From Bacteroidia bacterium (GTDB taxonomy: Bacteria; Bacteroidota; Bacteroidia; Bacteroidales; GWA2-32-17), in contig JACREQ010000047.1 in the NCBI GenBank assembly GCA_016218155.1, positions 1 to 64,000 of the forward strand: a stretch of DNA of 64,000 nt, in the 5' to 3' direction. This document shows positions 19,214 to 27,540 of this stretch, piece after piece. A program made the translations under genes and the position numbers. Numbering within the stretch: the first letter of the stretch is position 1; each line of letters begins with the position of its first letter. The notes under the pieces are model-generated. The model made no database searches, was not told the origin of the DNA, and saw only the letters and a program-made list of their open reading frames with translations.

Positions 19214-20497
19214 TTATTTATTAGTAACACCAAGTGTTCTTTCAAGTTGAACTTTTGAAATTTGATATGCATACCATGCATTAATATATTTTTCTTTTGC
19301 CATAAAATTCTCTGTACGGGCATTTGCTAATTCAAGCATAGAACTAATGCCTTGTTTATACTCTTCCATAACAACAGTAAGATTTTCGGTTGTACTCTTC
19401 AGTAGAGTATCAATTATCCCTATCTGATTGTAATTTTCATTAAGAGTCAGAAATTGATTATTTATTTCTTTGCAGAGATTTAACAACAGATTTTCTTTCT
19501 GAAATGAAATCGCATTGCTTTGAAGTTTTTCAATTTTTACCTGATACTTTTTTCGATAACCGCTAAAAATATCCCATGATATTGTTAATCCTGCATTCCA
19601 GAAGTCATTATTTTCAAAAAGCGGATTATAATTCCAATTATAACCGGCACCTACACTTATTTTGGGAAATATGTCCGATTTTACTGACTTTATATAAGAT
19701 TCTTGAGATAAAAGCAAATCATCCATCATTTTTAATTCGGGATAACTGTTTTTTGCTATTGAAAAAAGCGAGTCCTTGCTGATAGTTGAATATTTATTGT
19801 CAGTAATAAATAAATCATCCTGAACTTTCGTGTTTTCAGTGATATTTAATCCGGTCAACTGCCATAATTCATTTCTGACTTTCAGGATAACATTTTCATA
19901 AATATTGGAAATGTATTTTGCATCAGCAACATCAGATTCTGCTTTTAAAATGTCACTGTTTTTGCCAATACCAATTGCTTTTTTTTCTTTAGCAGCTCTT
20001 AGAAATAAATCAGCTTGTTCTTCATTATTTTTAGCAAGTTCAAGCAATTTGATGTATGTCAAATATTCGAAATAAAACAGATTAACCTGTACTATTACAT
20101 TTTGTTGTTTGGCATTATAATTTGATAATTCAGCCTTATAAAGAAATTTTGATTGCTCCAGTAATGCTTTGTTTTTGCCATATTGCCATAATACCTGATT
20201 TGCATTGATTCCATAGCTTACAGAATTATAATTATTGTCCAATTTATTTTGATCGGTAAGATTATATGAGGCTGCGCTATATAAATATGGGAACTGAGAT
20301 GATTTTGCTTTAGATGTTTCTGTTTTTTTAATCTCTGTTTGAATAAATCCTTCCTTTAAATCGGGAGAATAATCAAGAGCTGCTTTTATACAAATTTCAA
20401 GTTTTAAAATTGAAACCGTATCAGACTGGCTAATTGCCGCTCTGTTATTCGTGATAATCAGAACTAATAATAGTACAATTTTTATACAATATTTCAT
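19214..20497 (-). CDS. TolC-family outer-membrane efflux protein
   Basis: A 427-aa outer-membrane channel subunit. A signal peptide (1-23, ending AAISQ) is followed by two OEP repeats of long amphipathic helices and short strands. 'LEICIKAALDYSPDLKEGFIQ' near the N-terminus and 'ISSMLELANARTENFMAKEKYINAWYAYQ' near the C-terminus are typical landmarks of the family. It is the first gene of the leftward efflux operon. The operon order (TolC, MacA, ATPase, permeases, regulator, kinase) is common in Bacteroidota and indicates export of a toxic compound, peptide or lipid. The substrate cannot be read from the sequence. Confidence 0.93.
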   Translation of the reverse strand: MKYCIKIVLLLVLIITNNRAAISQSDTVSILKLEICIKAALDYSPDLKEGFIQTEIKKTETSKAKSSQFPYLYSAASYNLTDQNKLDNNYNSVSYGINANQVLWQYGKNKALLEQSKFLYKAELSNYNAKQQNVIVQVNLFYFEYLTYIKLLELAKNNEEQADLFLRAAKEKKAIGIGKNSDILKAESDVADAKYISNIYENVILKVRNELWQLTGLNITENTKVQDDLFITDNKYSTISKDSLFSIAKNSYPELKMMDDLLLSQESYIKSVKSDIFPKISVGAGYNWNYNPLFENNDFWNAGLTISWDIFSGYRKKYQVKIEKLQSNAISFQKENLLLNLCKEINNQFLTLNENYNQIGIIDTLLKSTTENLTVVMEEYKQGISSMLELANARTENFMAKEKYINAWYAYQISKVQLERTLGVTNK

Positions 20498-20662
20498 ATA
20501 TTCGCTTAATCTTTATTTTAATTGCAAAGAAACAAGACAGGTTTAACACAAATGTTTCCAAATTGTAACAAATTGTATCGGTTATCAATTGTTAGATCAA
20601 GCCAGAATAATTTTTAGTCTGTTTTATAGACAATAGTATTGGAAATTTGTTCAGATCTATTT

Positions 20663-20836
20663 AACGTGAGTTCGAAATAAAATAATAGAATACATAGCTT
20701 TGTTATATTGAGTGAATTTTCGAAGAAAATTTGTATCGAAATGAACAAAACGACTAGTTTTCGATACGAAATTCTGAAAGAATTTCACTCTTCGCCGCAG
20801 CGAACTAACATCGTTTTCTTATTTCGAACTCACGTT
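20663..20836. repeat. MITE-like element, copy 2 (174 bp)
   Basis: The ends AACGTGAGTTCGAAATAA and TTATTTCGAACTCACGTT are perfect 18-bp terminal inverted repeats. ATTT flanks both sides, as at copy 1 (10389-10562). The interior palindrome (GTATCGAAA / TTTTCGATAC) is retained, so a single strand could fold almost end to end. There is no coding capacity. The remaining parts of 20498-21056 are AT-rich upstream regions of the flanking divergent genes. Confidence 0.87.
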
Positions 20837-20962
20837 ATTTAGATAAAAAATATGATTTCAGAAAAACATACTAAGTAGTAGTTTTTATTCCAAACAGAGC
20901 TCAAACTACATAAATTCCTGTTATTAAAAAAAATAACTTTTTGATTATTACTCACTTTTAAA

Positions 20963-21001
20963 ATAATGTAAAATATATTTGACATAATGTAAAATATATT
21001 T
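20963..21001 (+). promoter_or_regulatory. Candidate operator: 18-bp direct repeats with palindrome
   Basis: ATAATGTAAAATATATTT occurs at 20963-20980 and again, identically, at 20984-21001, with a 21-bp period that is two helical turns. The first copy extends into TGTAAAATATATTTGACA (20967-20984), an 18-bp palindrome broken at only one pair. The sites overlap the -33 box and reach the -7 box of the promoter before the membrane-protein/XRE gene pair. The likely binder is the XRE regulator at 21505-21735, acting as an autorepressor; this is inferred. Confidence 0.6.
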
Positions 21002-21008
21002 ATCTTTG
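20978..21008 (+). promoter_or_regulatory. Bacteroidota-type promoter
   Basis: TTTG at 20978-20981 and TATCTTTG at 21001-21008, separated by 19 bases, match the Bacteroidota primary-sigma consensus (TTTG, about 19 bases, TAnnTTTG) exactly. Transcription would begin just before the 21057 gene. Confidence 0.75.
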
Positions 21009-21056
21009 TGTCGACAATTTCATACTCAAGATTATAATTTATAAAGGGAGGTAAAT

Positions 21057-21503
21057 ATGGACCATAAACAAAAACAAATAATTTTATCTATAATAATTTC
21101 AATTATAGTTTTTACATGTTATTCCTTATATATATACTATAAGTACATGGCTGAAAATATGGAAATTATAAACGACTTTAAATTTTGGGGAAAAGCATTT
21201 TTAATCTTAATACCAGTGGCAATTTTAGCACAAATTATAATTTATATTGTATTTGCCATTATCAATAAAATGATTACAAATGAGGATATTCCAAACCTTT
21301 CGGACGAACGCGATAAGCTGATTGATTTAAAAGCTATTCGGATTTCGCATTGGATATTTACTTTGGGCTTCATGCTGGCAATGGGTTCACAGGCAATAGG
21401 TATGCAACCTTATATAATGTTTGTTGTATTGATTTTTTCAGGATTTGCATCAAGTATAATAGCAGAAATTGCTAAACTATATTTTTACAGGAAAGGATTT
21501 TAA
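21057..21503 (+). CDS. Four-helix membrane protein paired with XRE regulator
   Basis: A 148-aa integral membrane protein with four predicted helices (about 8-28, 42-68, 97-114 and 119-138). A cytoplasmic loop (about residues 72-92) contains the acidic/basic stretch NLSDERDKLIDLKAIR, typical of the small membrane proteins of the DUF2178 type that accompany XRE regulators. The start is fixed by an unusually clear ribosome-binding site, GGGAGG at 21046-21051, which is rare in Bacteroidota. Its stop is one base before the regulator's ATG, so the two genes are translationally coupled. It may sense a membrane state or inhibit the regulator; no direct evidence shows which. Confidence 0.75.
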   Translation: MDHKQKQIILSIIISIIVFTCYSLYIYYKYMAENMEIINDFKFWGKAFLILIPVAILAQIIIYIVFAIINKMITNEDIPNLSDERDKLIDLKAIRISHWIFTLGFMLAMGSQAIGMQPYIMFVVLIFSGFASSIIAEIAKLYFYRKGF

Positions 21504-21504
21504 T

Positions 21505-21735
21505 ATGAGGAAGTGTTTTATAACTAACAACATCCGAAAATTACGCTTCAATGCTAATGAAATGACCCAGCAAGAACTTGCAGATAAAACAGGCGTTACA
21601 CGACAAATGATTGTTGCCATTGAAAACGGAAAATATTCTCCAACATTGGAATTAGCTTTTCGAATTGCCATTGTTTTTAAAGTTCCATTAGAAGAAGTAT
21701 TCTCATTTAACTCACAAGATATAAAGAAGCCATAA
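21505..21735 (+). CDS. XRE-family helix-turn-helix regulator
   Basis: A 76-aa DNA-binding protein consisting of one Cro/CI helix-turn-helix (MTQQELADKTGVTRQMIVAIE, about residues 22-42) and a short tail. A longer frame opens at 21469 inside the upstream gene, but the ATG at 21505 follows an AGGAAAGGA ribosome-binding site and gives the family's usual length. It is coupled to the four-helix membrane protein and probably binds the direct repeats at 20963-21001. Its closest family resemblance is to the YozG/ImmR-like regulators paired with membrane proteins. Confidence 0.88.
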   Translation: MRKCFITNNIRKLRFNANEMTQQELADKTGVTRQMIVAIENGKYSPTLELAFRIAIVFKVPLEEVFSFNSQDIKKP

Positions 21736-21760
21736 CTTAAACAATCTTCAAAAAGGAAAA

Positions 21761-22447
21761 ATGAATCTATTTAAAAACTCTGGAAGAAAAGCCGGGATGT
21801 TTTATCTGCTTGTTGCAGTTTTTGCTGGTTACTCTCAAGTTATTCGTGCAAATATAATTGTACATGGTGATACTGTAGCTACTGTCAGTCATATTTTAAC
21901 TTCTGAGACACTTTTTAGAACCAGCATTGTGAGTGATCTTATGGGTCAAATTTTTCATGTGTTGCTAGCTTCGGTCTTATACAAGTTGTTTAAAACGGTT
22001 AACCAAAATCAGGCTAGACTCATGTTTGTCTTGGCTTTAGTTCCTGTTCCCATTGCCTGTATGAATATGGCAAATCAGTTTGCTCCTCTGTTACTTTTAA
22101 ATGGTTCTATTTACCATAACATCTTTGAACCTGCACAATTACAATCCCAAATCATGTTTTTTCTCGACTTACATAAACATGGTATTTTAATCGCACAACT
22201 ATTTTGGGGTCTTTGGTTATTACCTCTAGGTTATTTGGTCTTCAGGTCTGAGTTTATTCCTAAATTATTAGGAATTCTCTTGATTATAGCTTGTTTTGGT
22301 TATCTGACGGGAAGTTTCATTACTTTTCTTTTTCCCCGTTACGAAACAATGTTTACGTGGGTTTATATTGAACCAGCTATTGCTGAAATTTTATTTGCCT
22401 TCTGGCTATTAATAAAAGGAGAAAGGCATTCTAAATTAAACTCATAA
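21761..22447 (+). CDS. DUF4386 membrane protein
   Basis: A 228-aa protein with about six transmembrane helices. The N-terminal 'RKAGMFYLLVAVFAGYSQVIRANIIV' region and the spacing of its helices match DUF4386, a family of unknown function common next to XRE/MarR-type regulators and oxidoreductases. It begins 25 bases after the regulator gene and ends 16 bases before the MDR oxidoreductase, so it is part of one rightward transcription unit. No catalytic residues are evident. Confidence 0.8.
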   Translation: MNLFKNSGRKAGMFYLLVAVFAGYSQVIRANIIVHGDTVATVSHILTSETLFRTSIVSDLMGQIFHVLLASVLYKLFKTVNQNQARLMFVLALVPVPIACMNMANQFAPLLLLNGSIYHNIFEPAQLQSQIMFFLDLHKHGILIAQLFWGLWLLPLGYLVFRSEFIPKLLGILLIIACFGYLTGSFITFLFPRYETMFTWVYIEPAIAEILFAFWLLIKGERHSKLNS

Positions 22448-22463
22448 AAAAGATTATTAGAAG

Positions 22464-23435
22464 ATGAAAGCTGTTATTTGCACCAAATATGGCTCCCCTG
22501 AAGTTCTTCAACTCTGCGAAGTTGACAAACCAATTCCTAATGATAATGATATTCTTATAAAAATCAATGCCACAACAGTATCATCTGCCGATGGAATAAT
22601 GAGAAAGTCTGAATCATTTGTGAGCAGAGTAATTCTTGGATTTAGCAAACCAAGAAAAAAATATAGAATTATGGGACTTGAACTGGCGGGTGAAGTTGAA
22701 TCAATTGGGAAAAATGTGAAACGATTCAAACAGGGAGATCAGGTTTTTGGCTTTACAGGATTTAATCCAGGTACCTATACGGAGTACAAATGTATGAGCG
22801 AAAAAGGATCACTGGAATTAAAACCGTCTAATATATCATTTGAAGAAGCGGCATCGGTTGTTGACGGAGCATCAACGGCTTTATTTTTTTTAAGAAACAA
22901 AGCGAATATTCAAGAAAGTCAGAAAATACTCATAATTGGAGCTTCAGGCAGTATTGGGATTTTTGCAGTTCAGCTTGCCAAAATATTTGGAGCAGAAGTA
23001 ACCGGAATATGCAGTAGCTCAAATTTAAAATTAGTAAAATCTTTGGGAGCAGATAGGGTAATTGATTATACGAAAGAAGATTTTGCCACATCAGGAAAAA
23101 AATATGATGTAATTTTTGACACTGCAGGGAAGAGCTCCTTCAAGCACTGTAAGTCATCTTTAACAAAAAATGGGCTTTATATGGTTACAACAGGTGCTAT
23201 AATAAAAAACTACATTTTTACCTTTTGGACTAAATTAGTAAACCGTAAAAGATTCATTTTTGCCATGTCTGTTAATAAAAATGAAGCACTGAAGTTTATT
23301 AAAGAGCTAATAGAATCAAAAAAATTACGAACGGTAATTGACAGAACATTTACACTAGAGCAAATTGTTGAAGCCCACAAATACCTTGAAAATGGCAACA
23401 AAAAAGGGAATATTGTAATAACTGTAACAAATTAA
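22464..23435 (+). CDS. MDR-family NAD(P)-dependent oxidoreductase (quinone reductase-like)
   Basis: A 323-aa medium-chain dehydrogenase/reductase. The N-terminal GroES-like domain (about 28-130) contains IMGLELAGEVESIGKNVKRF but lacks the GHE zinc-ligand signature of alcohol dehydrogenases. The Rossmann domain (about 135-265) has the glycine motif IIGASGSIGIFAVQLAK near residue 155. This places it with zinc-independent quinone oxidoreductases (zeta-crystallin-like), which reduce quinones or enones with NADPH. It sits in the XRE-DUF4386 rightward unit. The natural substrate is unknown. Confidence 0.9.
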   Translation: MKAVICTKYGSPEVLQLCEVDKPIPNDNDILIKINATTVSSADGIMRKSESFVSRVILGFSKPRKKYRIMGLELAGEVESIGKNVKRFKQGDQVFGFTGFNPGTYTEYKCMSEKGSLELKPSNISFEEAASVVDGASTALFFLRNKANIQESQKILIIGASGSIGIFAVQLAKIFGAEVTGICSSSNLKLVKSLGADRVIDYTKEDFATSGKKYDVIFDTAGKSSFKHCKSSLTKNGLYMVTTGAIIKNYIFTFWTKLVNRKRFIFAMSVNKNEALKFIKELIESKKLRTVIDRTFTLEQIVEAHKYLENGNKKGNIVITVTN

Positions 23436-23484
23436 ACTCAAATAAGTTCCAAGCATTTTAATAATACATCTTATAGAAAATAAA

Positions 23485-24138
23485 ATGAAAAAACTAATTA
23501 AATTTGGTGAAGATATTGAAGGATTCAATATCGCCGTTTTAAACGAGAGAGAAATACGTGCTGCTGCAGGAATATTGTTTTTAGCGACCTTTACTTCATT
23601 AATGTTTATACTGTTTAAAGGAAATTTTGCTCCAATAAAGTATGTAATTACCCTATTCCTTACGGATTTCTTGATACGGGTTTTTATTAATCCTAAATTT
23701 TCACCTACTCTGATTATTGGACGTTTGATTGTTAGAAACCAAGTTCCTGAATATGTTGGAGCTCCCCAAAAAAAGTTTGCCTGGGTGATTGGCGTGATAC
23801 TAGCAGCTACTATGTTCTTGTTTTTTATCATTATAAATGCTTATAGTGTAATTACAGGTATTGTATGTCTTATTTGCCTCATATTCCTATTTTTTGAATC
23901 GGCTTTTGGAATTTGTTTGGGGTGTAAATTTTATCCTTTGTTTTTTAAAAATAAAGTACAATACTGCCCTGGTGAGATTTGTAAGATTAAAGAAAAACAT
24001 GATATTCAGAAAATATCTAAAAATCAATTGCTTATTTTGCTAGCATTTATTACATTCATCTTTCTCACAGGTTATTTGTTTAACAATAGATTTAGTGAAA
24101 AACCATACGATTTGATGGGCATTAATAATACTGTGTAA
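23485..24138 (+). CDS. DUF4395 membrane protein
   Basis: A 217-aa membrane protein with about five helices. The DUF4395 core spans residues 15-155 and includes the conserved VGAPQKKFAW loop and the cysteine motif GICLGCKFYPLF. Two more cysteines (YCPGEICK) follow, then a final helix (about 184-202). DUF4395 proteins often sit beside thioredoxin-like or metal and sulfur-handling genes, and their CxxC may take part in thiol chemistry at the membrane. Here it precedes a sigma factor and an arsenite methyltransferase, which fits a role in thiol-reactive metalloid stress; that role is inferred. Confidence 0.85.
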   Translation: MKKLIKFGEDIEGFNIAVLNEREIRAAAGILFLATFTSLMFILFKGNFAPIKYVITLFLTDFLIRVFINPKFSPTLIIGRLIVRNQVPEYVGAPQKKFAWVIGVILAATMFLFFIIINAYSVITGIVCLICLIFLFFESAFGICLGCKFYPLFFKNKVQYCPGEICKIKEKHDIQKISKNQLLILLAFITFIFLTGYLFNNRFSEKPYDLMGINNTV

Positions 24139-24203
24139 ATAATATGCGTCTTTTTCTAATATTTTAGTCTATTACTAAATATAGTATATCAATTTATGAA
24201 ATA

Positions 24204-24743
24204 ATGAGTAAACAATTAATATTAGAATTTCAAAATGAGTTGAAACAATTCATAAGCAGGAAAGTGAAAAATAGTGATGATGTTAATGATATTCTGCAAG
24301 ATGTTTTATTGAAAATACACATAAACTATTCAAAAATAAGAAAAAAAGAAAGCTTAAAAAGTTGGCTCTATCAAATTACACGAAATACAATTATTGATTA
24401 TTATTTGAAGAAAAAAAAACTAACAGTAATAATTTCTGACACGATTATTTATGATTTTGAGGATTATTCAGAAGATAAAAGCGAAATAGTAGATTGTTTG
24501 CAGCCTTTTATAGCTCAACTTCCCAACAAGTATAAAGAAGCCTTGCTTCAAACAGATTTAGGCAAGTTATCGCAGAAAGAATTTGCAGAAAAGACAGGAC
24601 TTTCTTATTCAGGTGCTAAGTCTGTTGTTCAGCGAGCAAGGGCAAAACTTAAGAAGTTATTTGAACAGTGTTGTCAAATTGAAGTTGACATCTATGGAAA
24701 CATATTGGAATATCAGAAAAATAAATCCTGTCCCTGCTCTTAA
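24204..24743 (+). CDS. sigZ: SigZ-type ECF RNA polymerase sigma factor
   Basis: A 179-aa ECF sigma factor. Region 2 (about 18-78) contains the core- and -10-binding segment DDVNDILQDVLLKIHINYSK and SLKSWLYQITRNTIIDYY. Region 4 (about 105-155) has QKEFAEKTGLSYSGAKSVVQRAR. The C-terminus ends in CPCS, and CC lies at about residues 157-158, giving the cysteine-rich tail seen in SigZ-like factors next to arsenite methyltransferase genes. No anti-sigma gene is adjacent, so the tail itself may act as the metalloid or redox switch (inference). It is 61 bases upstream of arsM. Confidence 0.88.
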   Translation: MSKQLILEFQNELKQFISRKVKNSDDVNDILQDVLLKIHINYSKIRKKESLKSWLYQITRNTIIDYYLKKKKLTVIISDTIIYDFEDYSEDKSEIVDCLQPFIAQLPNKYKEALLQTDLGKLSQKEFAEKTGLSYSGAKSVVQRARAKLKKLFEQCCQIEVDIYGNILEYQKNKSCPCS

Positions 24744-24804
24744 ATATTTTTGCGTCCTTTTTAAAATGCACAGTCTTTAGGTTGTAATAATTAAAAAAAA
24801 TAAC

Positions 24805-25635
24805 ATGAACAACTTAAAAGACAAAATCAAAGAAGCCTATTCGGGCATAGTAACAGAACGCAACACATCAACTGGATGTTGCACACCTTCAAACAACTTT
24901 GTAAGCACTTGTTGCGGACCAACCACCGAACTAACAGGGTTTAGTGAAGATTACAGCAACCTGCCCGGTTACAACCCCGAAGCAGATTTTGGTCTAGGTT
25001 GTGGAATACCTGTTGCTTTTGCTGGCATAAAAGAAGGGCATACCGTACTTGATCTTGGTTCAGGTGCAGGAAATGATGCTTTTGTTGCACGATCACTTGT
25101 AGGAGCAAAAGGTAAAGTCATTGGTATTGACATGACAAATGCAATGATTGATAAAGCTAATCAAAATAAAACCCAATTAGGTTTTGATAATGTTGAGTTT
25201 ATTCTTGGAGATATTGAAAACCTTTCACTACCGGAAAATTCAATTGATGTTGTAATTAGTAATTGTGTTCTTAATTTGGTAAATGATAAGTTTGCTGCAT
25301 ACAAAGGAATATATAATGTATTAAAACCTGATGGGCATTTTAGTATTTCAGATGTTGTGGTTTCGAGTGCATTGACAAAAAAAATGAGCGAAATCGTTGA
25401 ACTCTATGCAGGATGCATTGCGGGAGCAATGATTAAAACAGATTATCTGAAAACTATTGAAAAAGCCGGATTTAGTCAAATTGAAATCAAAAAGGAAAAA
25501 GTTGTTTATCTACCAGATACTTTTTTACTCCAATACATAAACGGACAGGAACTAATAGATTTTCGATCTTCTGGTGTACAAGTTCTAAGTATAACTATTT
25601 ATAGTAAAAAAAATAAAATTAATAAATGCATATAA
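24805..25635 (+). CDS. arsM: Arsenite S-adenosylmethionine methyltransferase
   Basis: A 276-aa methyltransferase that converts arsenite to mono-, di- and trimethylated forms using S-adenosylmethionine. The SAM-binding motif is VLDLGSGAGNDAF (about 81-93). The arsenic-binding cysteines are present: C66 in GLGCGIP, C154 in ISNCVLNL and C204 in YAGCIAGA. An N-terminal pair of Cys-Cys motifs (C25-C26 and C36-C37) may take part in arsenic delivery. The gene ends the SigZ-linked rightward unit. Methylation can detoxify arsenic by making volatile products, or at low oxygen produce toxic trivalent methylarsenicals; no ArsR, ArsB or ArsC gene is in the window. Confidence 0.93.
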   Translation: MNNLKDKIKEAYSGIVTERNTSTGCCTPSNNFVSTCCGPTTELTGFSEDYSNLPGYNPEADFGLGCGIPVAFAGIKEGHTVLDLGSGAGNDAFVARSLVGAKGKVIGIDMTNAMIDKANQNKTQLGFDNVEFILGDIENLSLPENSIDVVISNCVLNLVNDKFAAYKGIYNVLKPDGHFSISDVVVSSALTKKMSEIVELYAGCIAGAMIKTDYLKTIEKAGFSQIEIKKEKVVYLPDTFLLQYINGQELIDFRSSGVQVLSITIYSKKNKINKCI

Positions 25636-25770
25636 CCGGAGGAAATAGTTTTGAAAAAACACCAGTTTTTCGCATCAGTTTTTTTGTGAGATGCTGGTGC
25701 ATTTCAAATTTTCTTTTTATAACACAAATCAGTAATCCAAATATTACTTCTTTGACTAAAGTTAAACATT

Positions 25771-25932
25771 ACATTAATACCATATTGGTAAAAAGAACTG
25801 AAGAAGACCGAATTAACTGCGATTCAACTTTCCGAGCGAAAAGGATTATTAAAATGCAAATACTTAAACGATCGGGTTGAAATAAGTGGACAAGGTAAAC
25901 TTTAATTAGAAGGTGAAATCTATATAAAATAA
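25771..25932 (+). pseudogene. Decayed C-terminal fragment of a PhzF-family epimerase
   Basis: Read in one frame, the DNA gives TLIPYW, stop, KELKKTELTAIQLSERKG, then LLKCKYLNDRVEISGQGKL, stop, LEGEIYIK and a final stop at 25930-25932. This matches the C-terminal region of PhzF-family proteins (TPYW followed by a KxxLTAxQxSxRGG-like segment, then GDRVxISG and LxGEI). Two in-frame TAA codons (25789-25791 and 25903-25905) make it non-functional, and the N-terminal two thirds are absent. An overlapping 84-codon open frame (25626-25880) is in another frame and is not a gene. The rest of 25636-26138 shows no gene. Confidence 0.7.
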
Positions 25933-25982
25933 CATTATGCAATATTAATGCAATCATGTATTCAACTACAAAATAATTAAAC

Positions 25983-26016
25983 AAAAAGGGTAATGGAATT
26001 TTCCATTACCCTTTTT
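25983..26016. terminator. Bidirectional Rho-independent terminator
   Basis: GGGTAATGGAA (25988-25998) and TTCCATTACCC (26001-26011) form a perfect 11-bp stem with a two-base gap. A-tracts on one side and T-tracts on the other make it usable on both strands. It lies between the rightward arsM unit and the leftward S41 peptidase gene. Confidence 0.9.
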
Positions 26017-26138
26017 ATGACAATTAATAAATATTGTTATATAATCACTATAAATTTTTCATACGGTAAGTTTAACAATATAGAATTAATCTTATTGCAA
26101 ATTTCATTATTCTCACTTTTTATATGAATCTTTGCATA

Positions 26139-27395
26139 CTATTGCTTAATTATCCATTCATATACAGGGTCAATTCCCTTGCTGAAATCTAAAAAAGTAA
26201 ATTCTACTTTTTTATCAGGTGTTATCGTTTTTAAATCATCCTTTATTCTTGTAAAATATTTTGTAGAATAATTTACTTTTAATTCTGAAGATGGAAGCAC
26301 AAGAGTTCTAACTTCTCCATAATGATTTGGTTTACCACCAGTTTCTTCACCAACAAAAATTGCATTTGTTTTCTCTTTAAAATCCATTGTATTAATTATA
26401 GCCGAAGAAAAAGTTTGTCTACCAATAACTACATATATTTTAATATTTTCATTTAGAATTTTATTTACAGATAACTTATTTATAAACTCTGTACCTTGTC
26501 TGGAGCTACCTCCACCATTAAATCGCATATCAAATATTAATTTATTTATTGGCTTACGCTTAATAGTATTAAATACATTTTTTTCGAATTCAACAAAAGA
26601 AGGAAATTCTTTGGCTCTTTTTTTATTGCCTGTTTTTTTTTCAATCTCTCTACTCCAGCAGTTATTATATTGCAAATAATATATAGCTCCATTCTCGATA
26701 TATTTGTCATAGAAAAAAACTTTCTGATTTTGCCAACATAATGCAATTGAATCTGGTTTAAAACTTACGATATTATTTTTATTTATTTTACTTAGTTTAA
26801 TTTCATGAATTGTAGACACTCCGGTTATTGATTCTACTTCAATTTTTAATTCGTTGTTTTTCGAAAATCCAAAATATTCTAAAAGTTGAATAATCGGTAT
26901 CATACTGGGGATATCACTCTTTATTATTGCCTGATTATCTATTGTTATCAATGTACTTAAACTATCAACGATTAAACCTATATTAATTCCATTAATTTTT
27001 GTGATTTTTGAACCTAAAAGTATTTCATAATCTTTTGTAGTTTTAAGTATATATAAACCATCACTAAACCAATATAATTGTAATGGAAGTATTTTGTCAC
27101 TATTAATATATTTCCCATAAGAAATCGTTGTATGCGAATCACCTATTTTAGCAATAACTTGCTGCATTTTAATGGCTATCTCTAAATTACTGAATTGAGA
27201 AAGGTTAGAGGATATATAATCAAGCTTTGATTCAAATTCCGTTTTTGTCATTGAAAAAAATAAATTTTTATGCTTTATTGGTAATTCCTTTTTTAGAAAT
27301 TCAATATCGGTCTTCCAATCAACTACTTTTTCAGTTTGAGCTTGACTATATATGCACAAAATAAAAAGAAATACAATTAAATATATTTTTGTCAT
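26139..27395 (-). CDS. S41-family peptidase (secreted)
   Basis: A 418-aa predicted periplasmic or secreted protease of the C-terminal-processing peptidase family. A signal peptide (1-20, ending YSQAQ) is followed by a helical N-terminal region and a PDZ-like segment (about 85-210, with 'ILLGSKITKINGINIG'). The S41 core is at about 230-400. The conserved FDMRFNGGGSS motif and the nucleophile region GRQTFSSA (Ser at about 330-331) are visible, and GEETGGKPN supplies the oxyanion or lysine region. Compared with CtpA it lacks a long C-terminal domain. It has no T9SS tag. Its target proteins are unknown, and its neighbours do not suggest one. Confidence 0.88.
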   Translation of the reverse strand: MTKIYLIVFLFILCIYSQAQTEKVVDWKTDIEFLKKELPIKHKNLFFSMTKTEFESKLDYISSNLSQFSNLEIAIKMQQVIAKIGDSHTTISYGKYINSDKILPLQLYWFSDGLYILKTTKDYEILLGSKITKINGINIGLIVDSLSTLITIDNQAIIKSDIPSMIPIIQLLEYFGFSKNNELKIEVESITGVSTIHEIKLSKINKNNIVSFKPDSIALCWQNQKVFFYDKYIENGAIYYLQYNNCWSREIEKKTGNKKRAKEFPSFVEFEKNVFNTIKRKPINKLIFDMRFNGGGSSRQGTEFINKLSVNKILNENIKIYVVIGRQTFSSAIINTMDFKEKTNAIFVGEETGGKPNHYGEVRTLVLPSSELKVNYSTKYFTRIKDDLKTITPDKKVEFTFLDFSKGIDPVYEWIIKQ

Positions 27396-27540
27396 GTTTT
27401 TTTAATTTATATGCTTAATGTTATTATTGGCGGACATTTGTATTCTCAGCTAAGAATTATGAAACGACTATGTGATTAATTTCTTGTTATATTTGTATGC
27501 ATGTTATATCTACGTGTTATGTTTTCATTACTATGAATTT

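Noticed and set aside
25626-25880. 84-codon open frame after arsM
   Set aside because: A different frame over the same bases carries the PhzF-like remnant, and the 84-codon product has no protein-like features.
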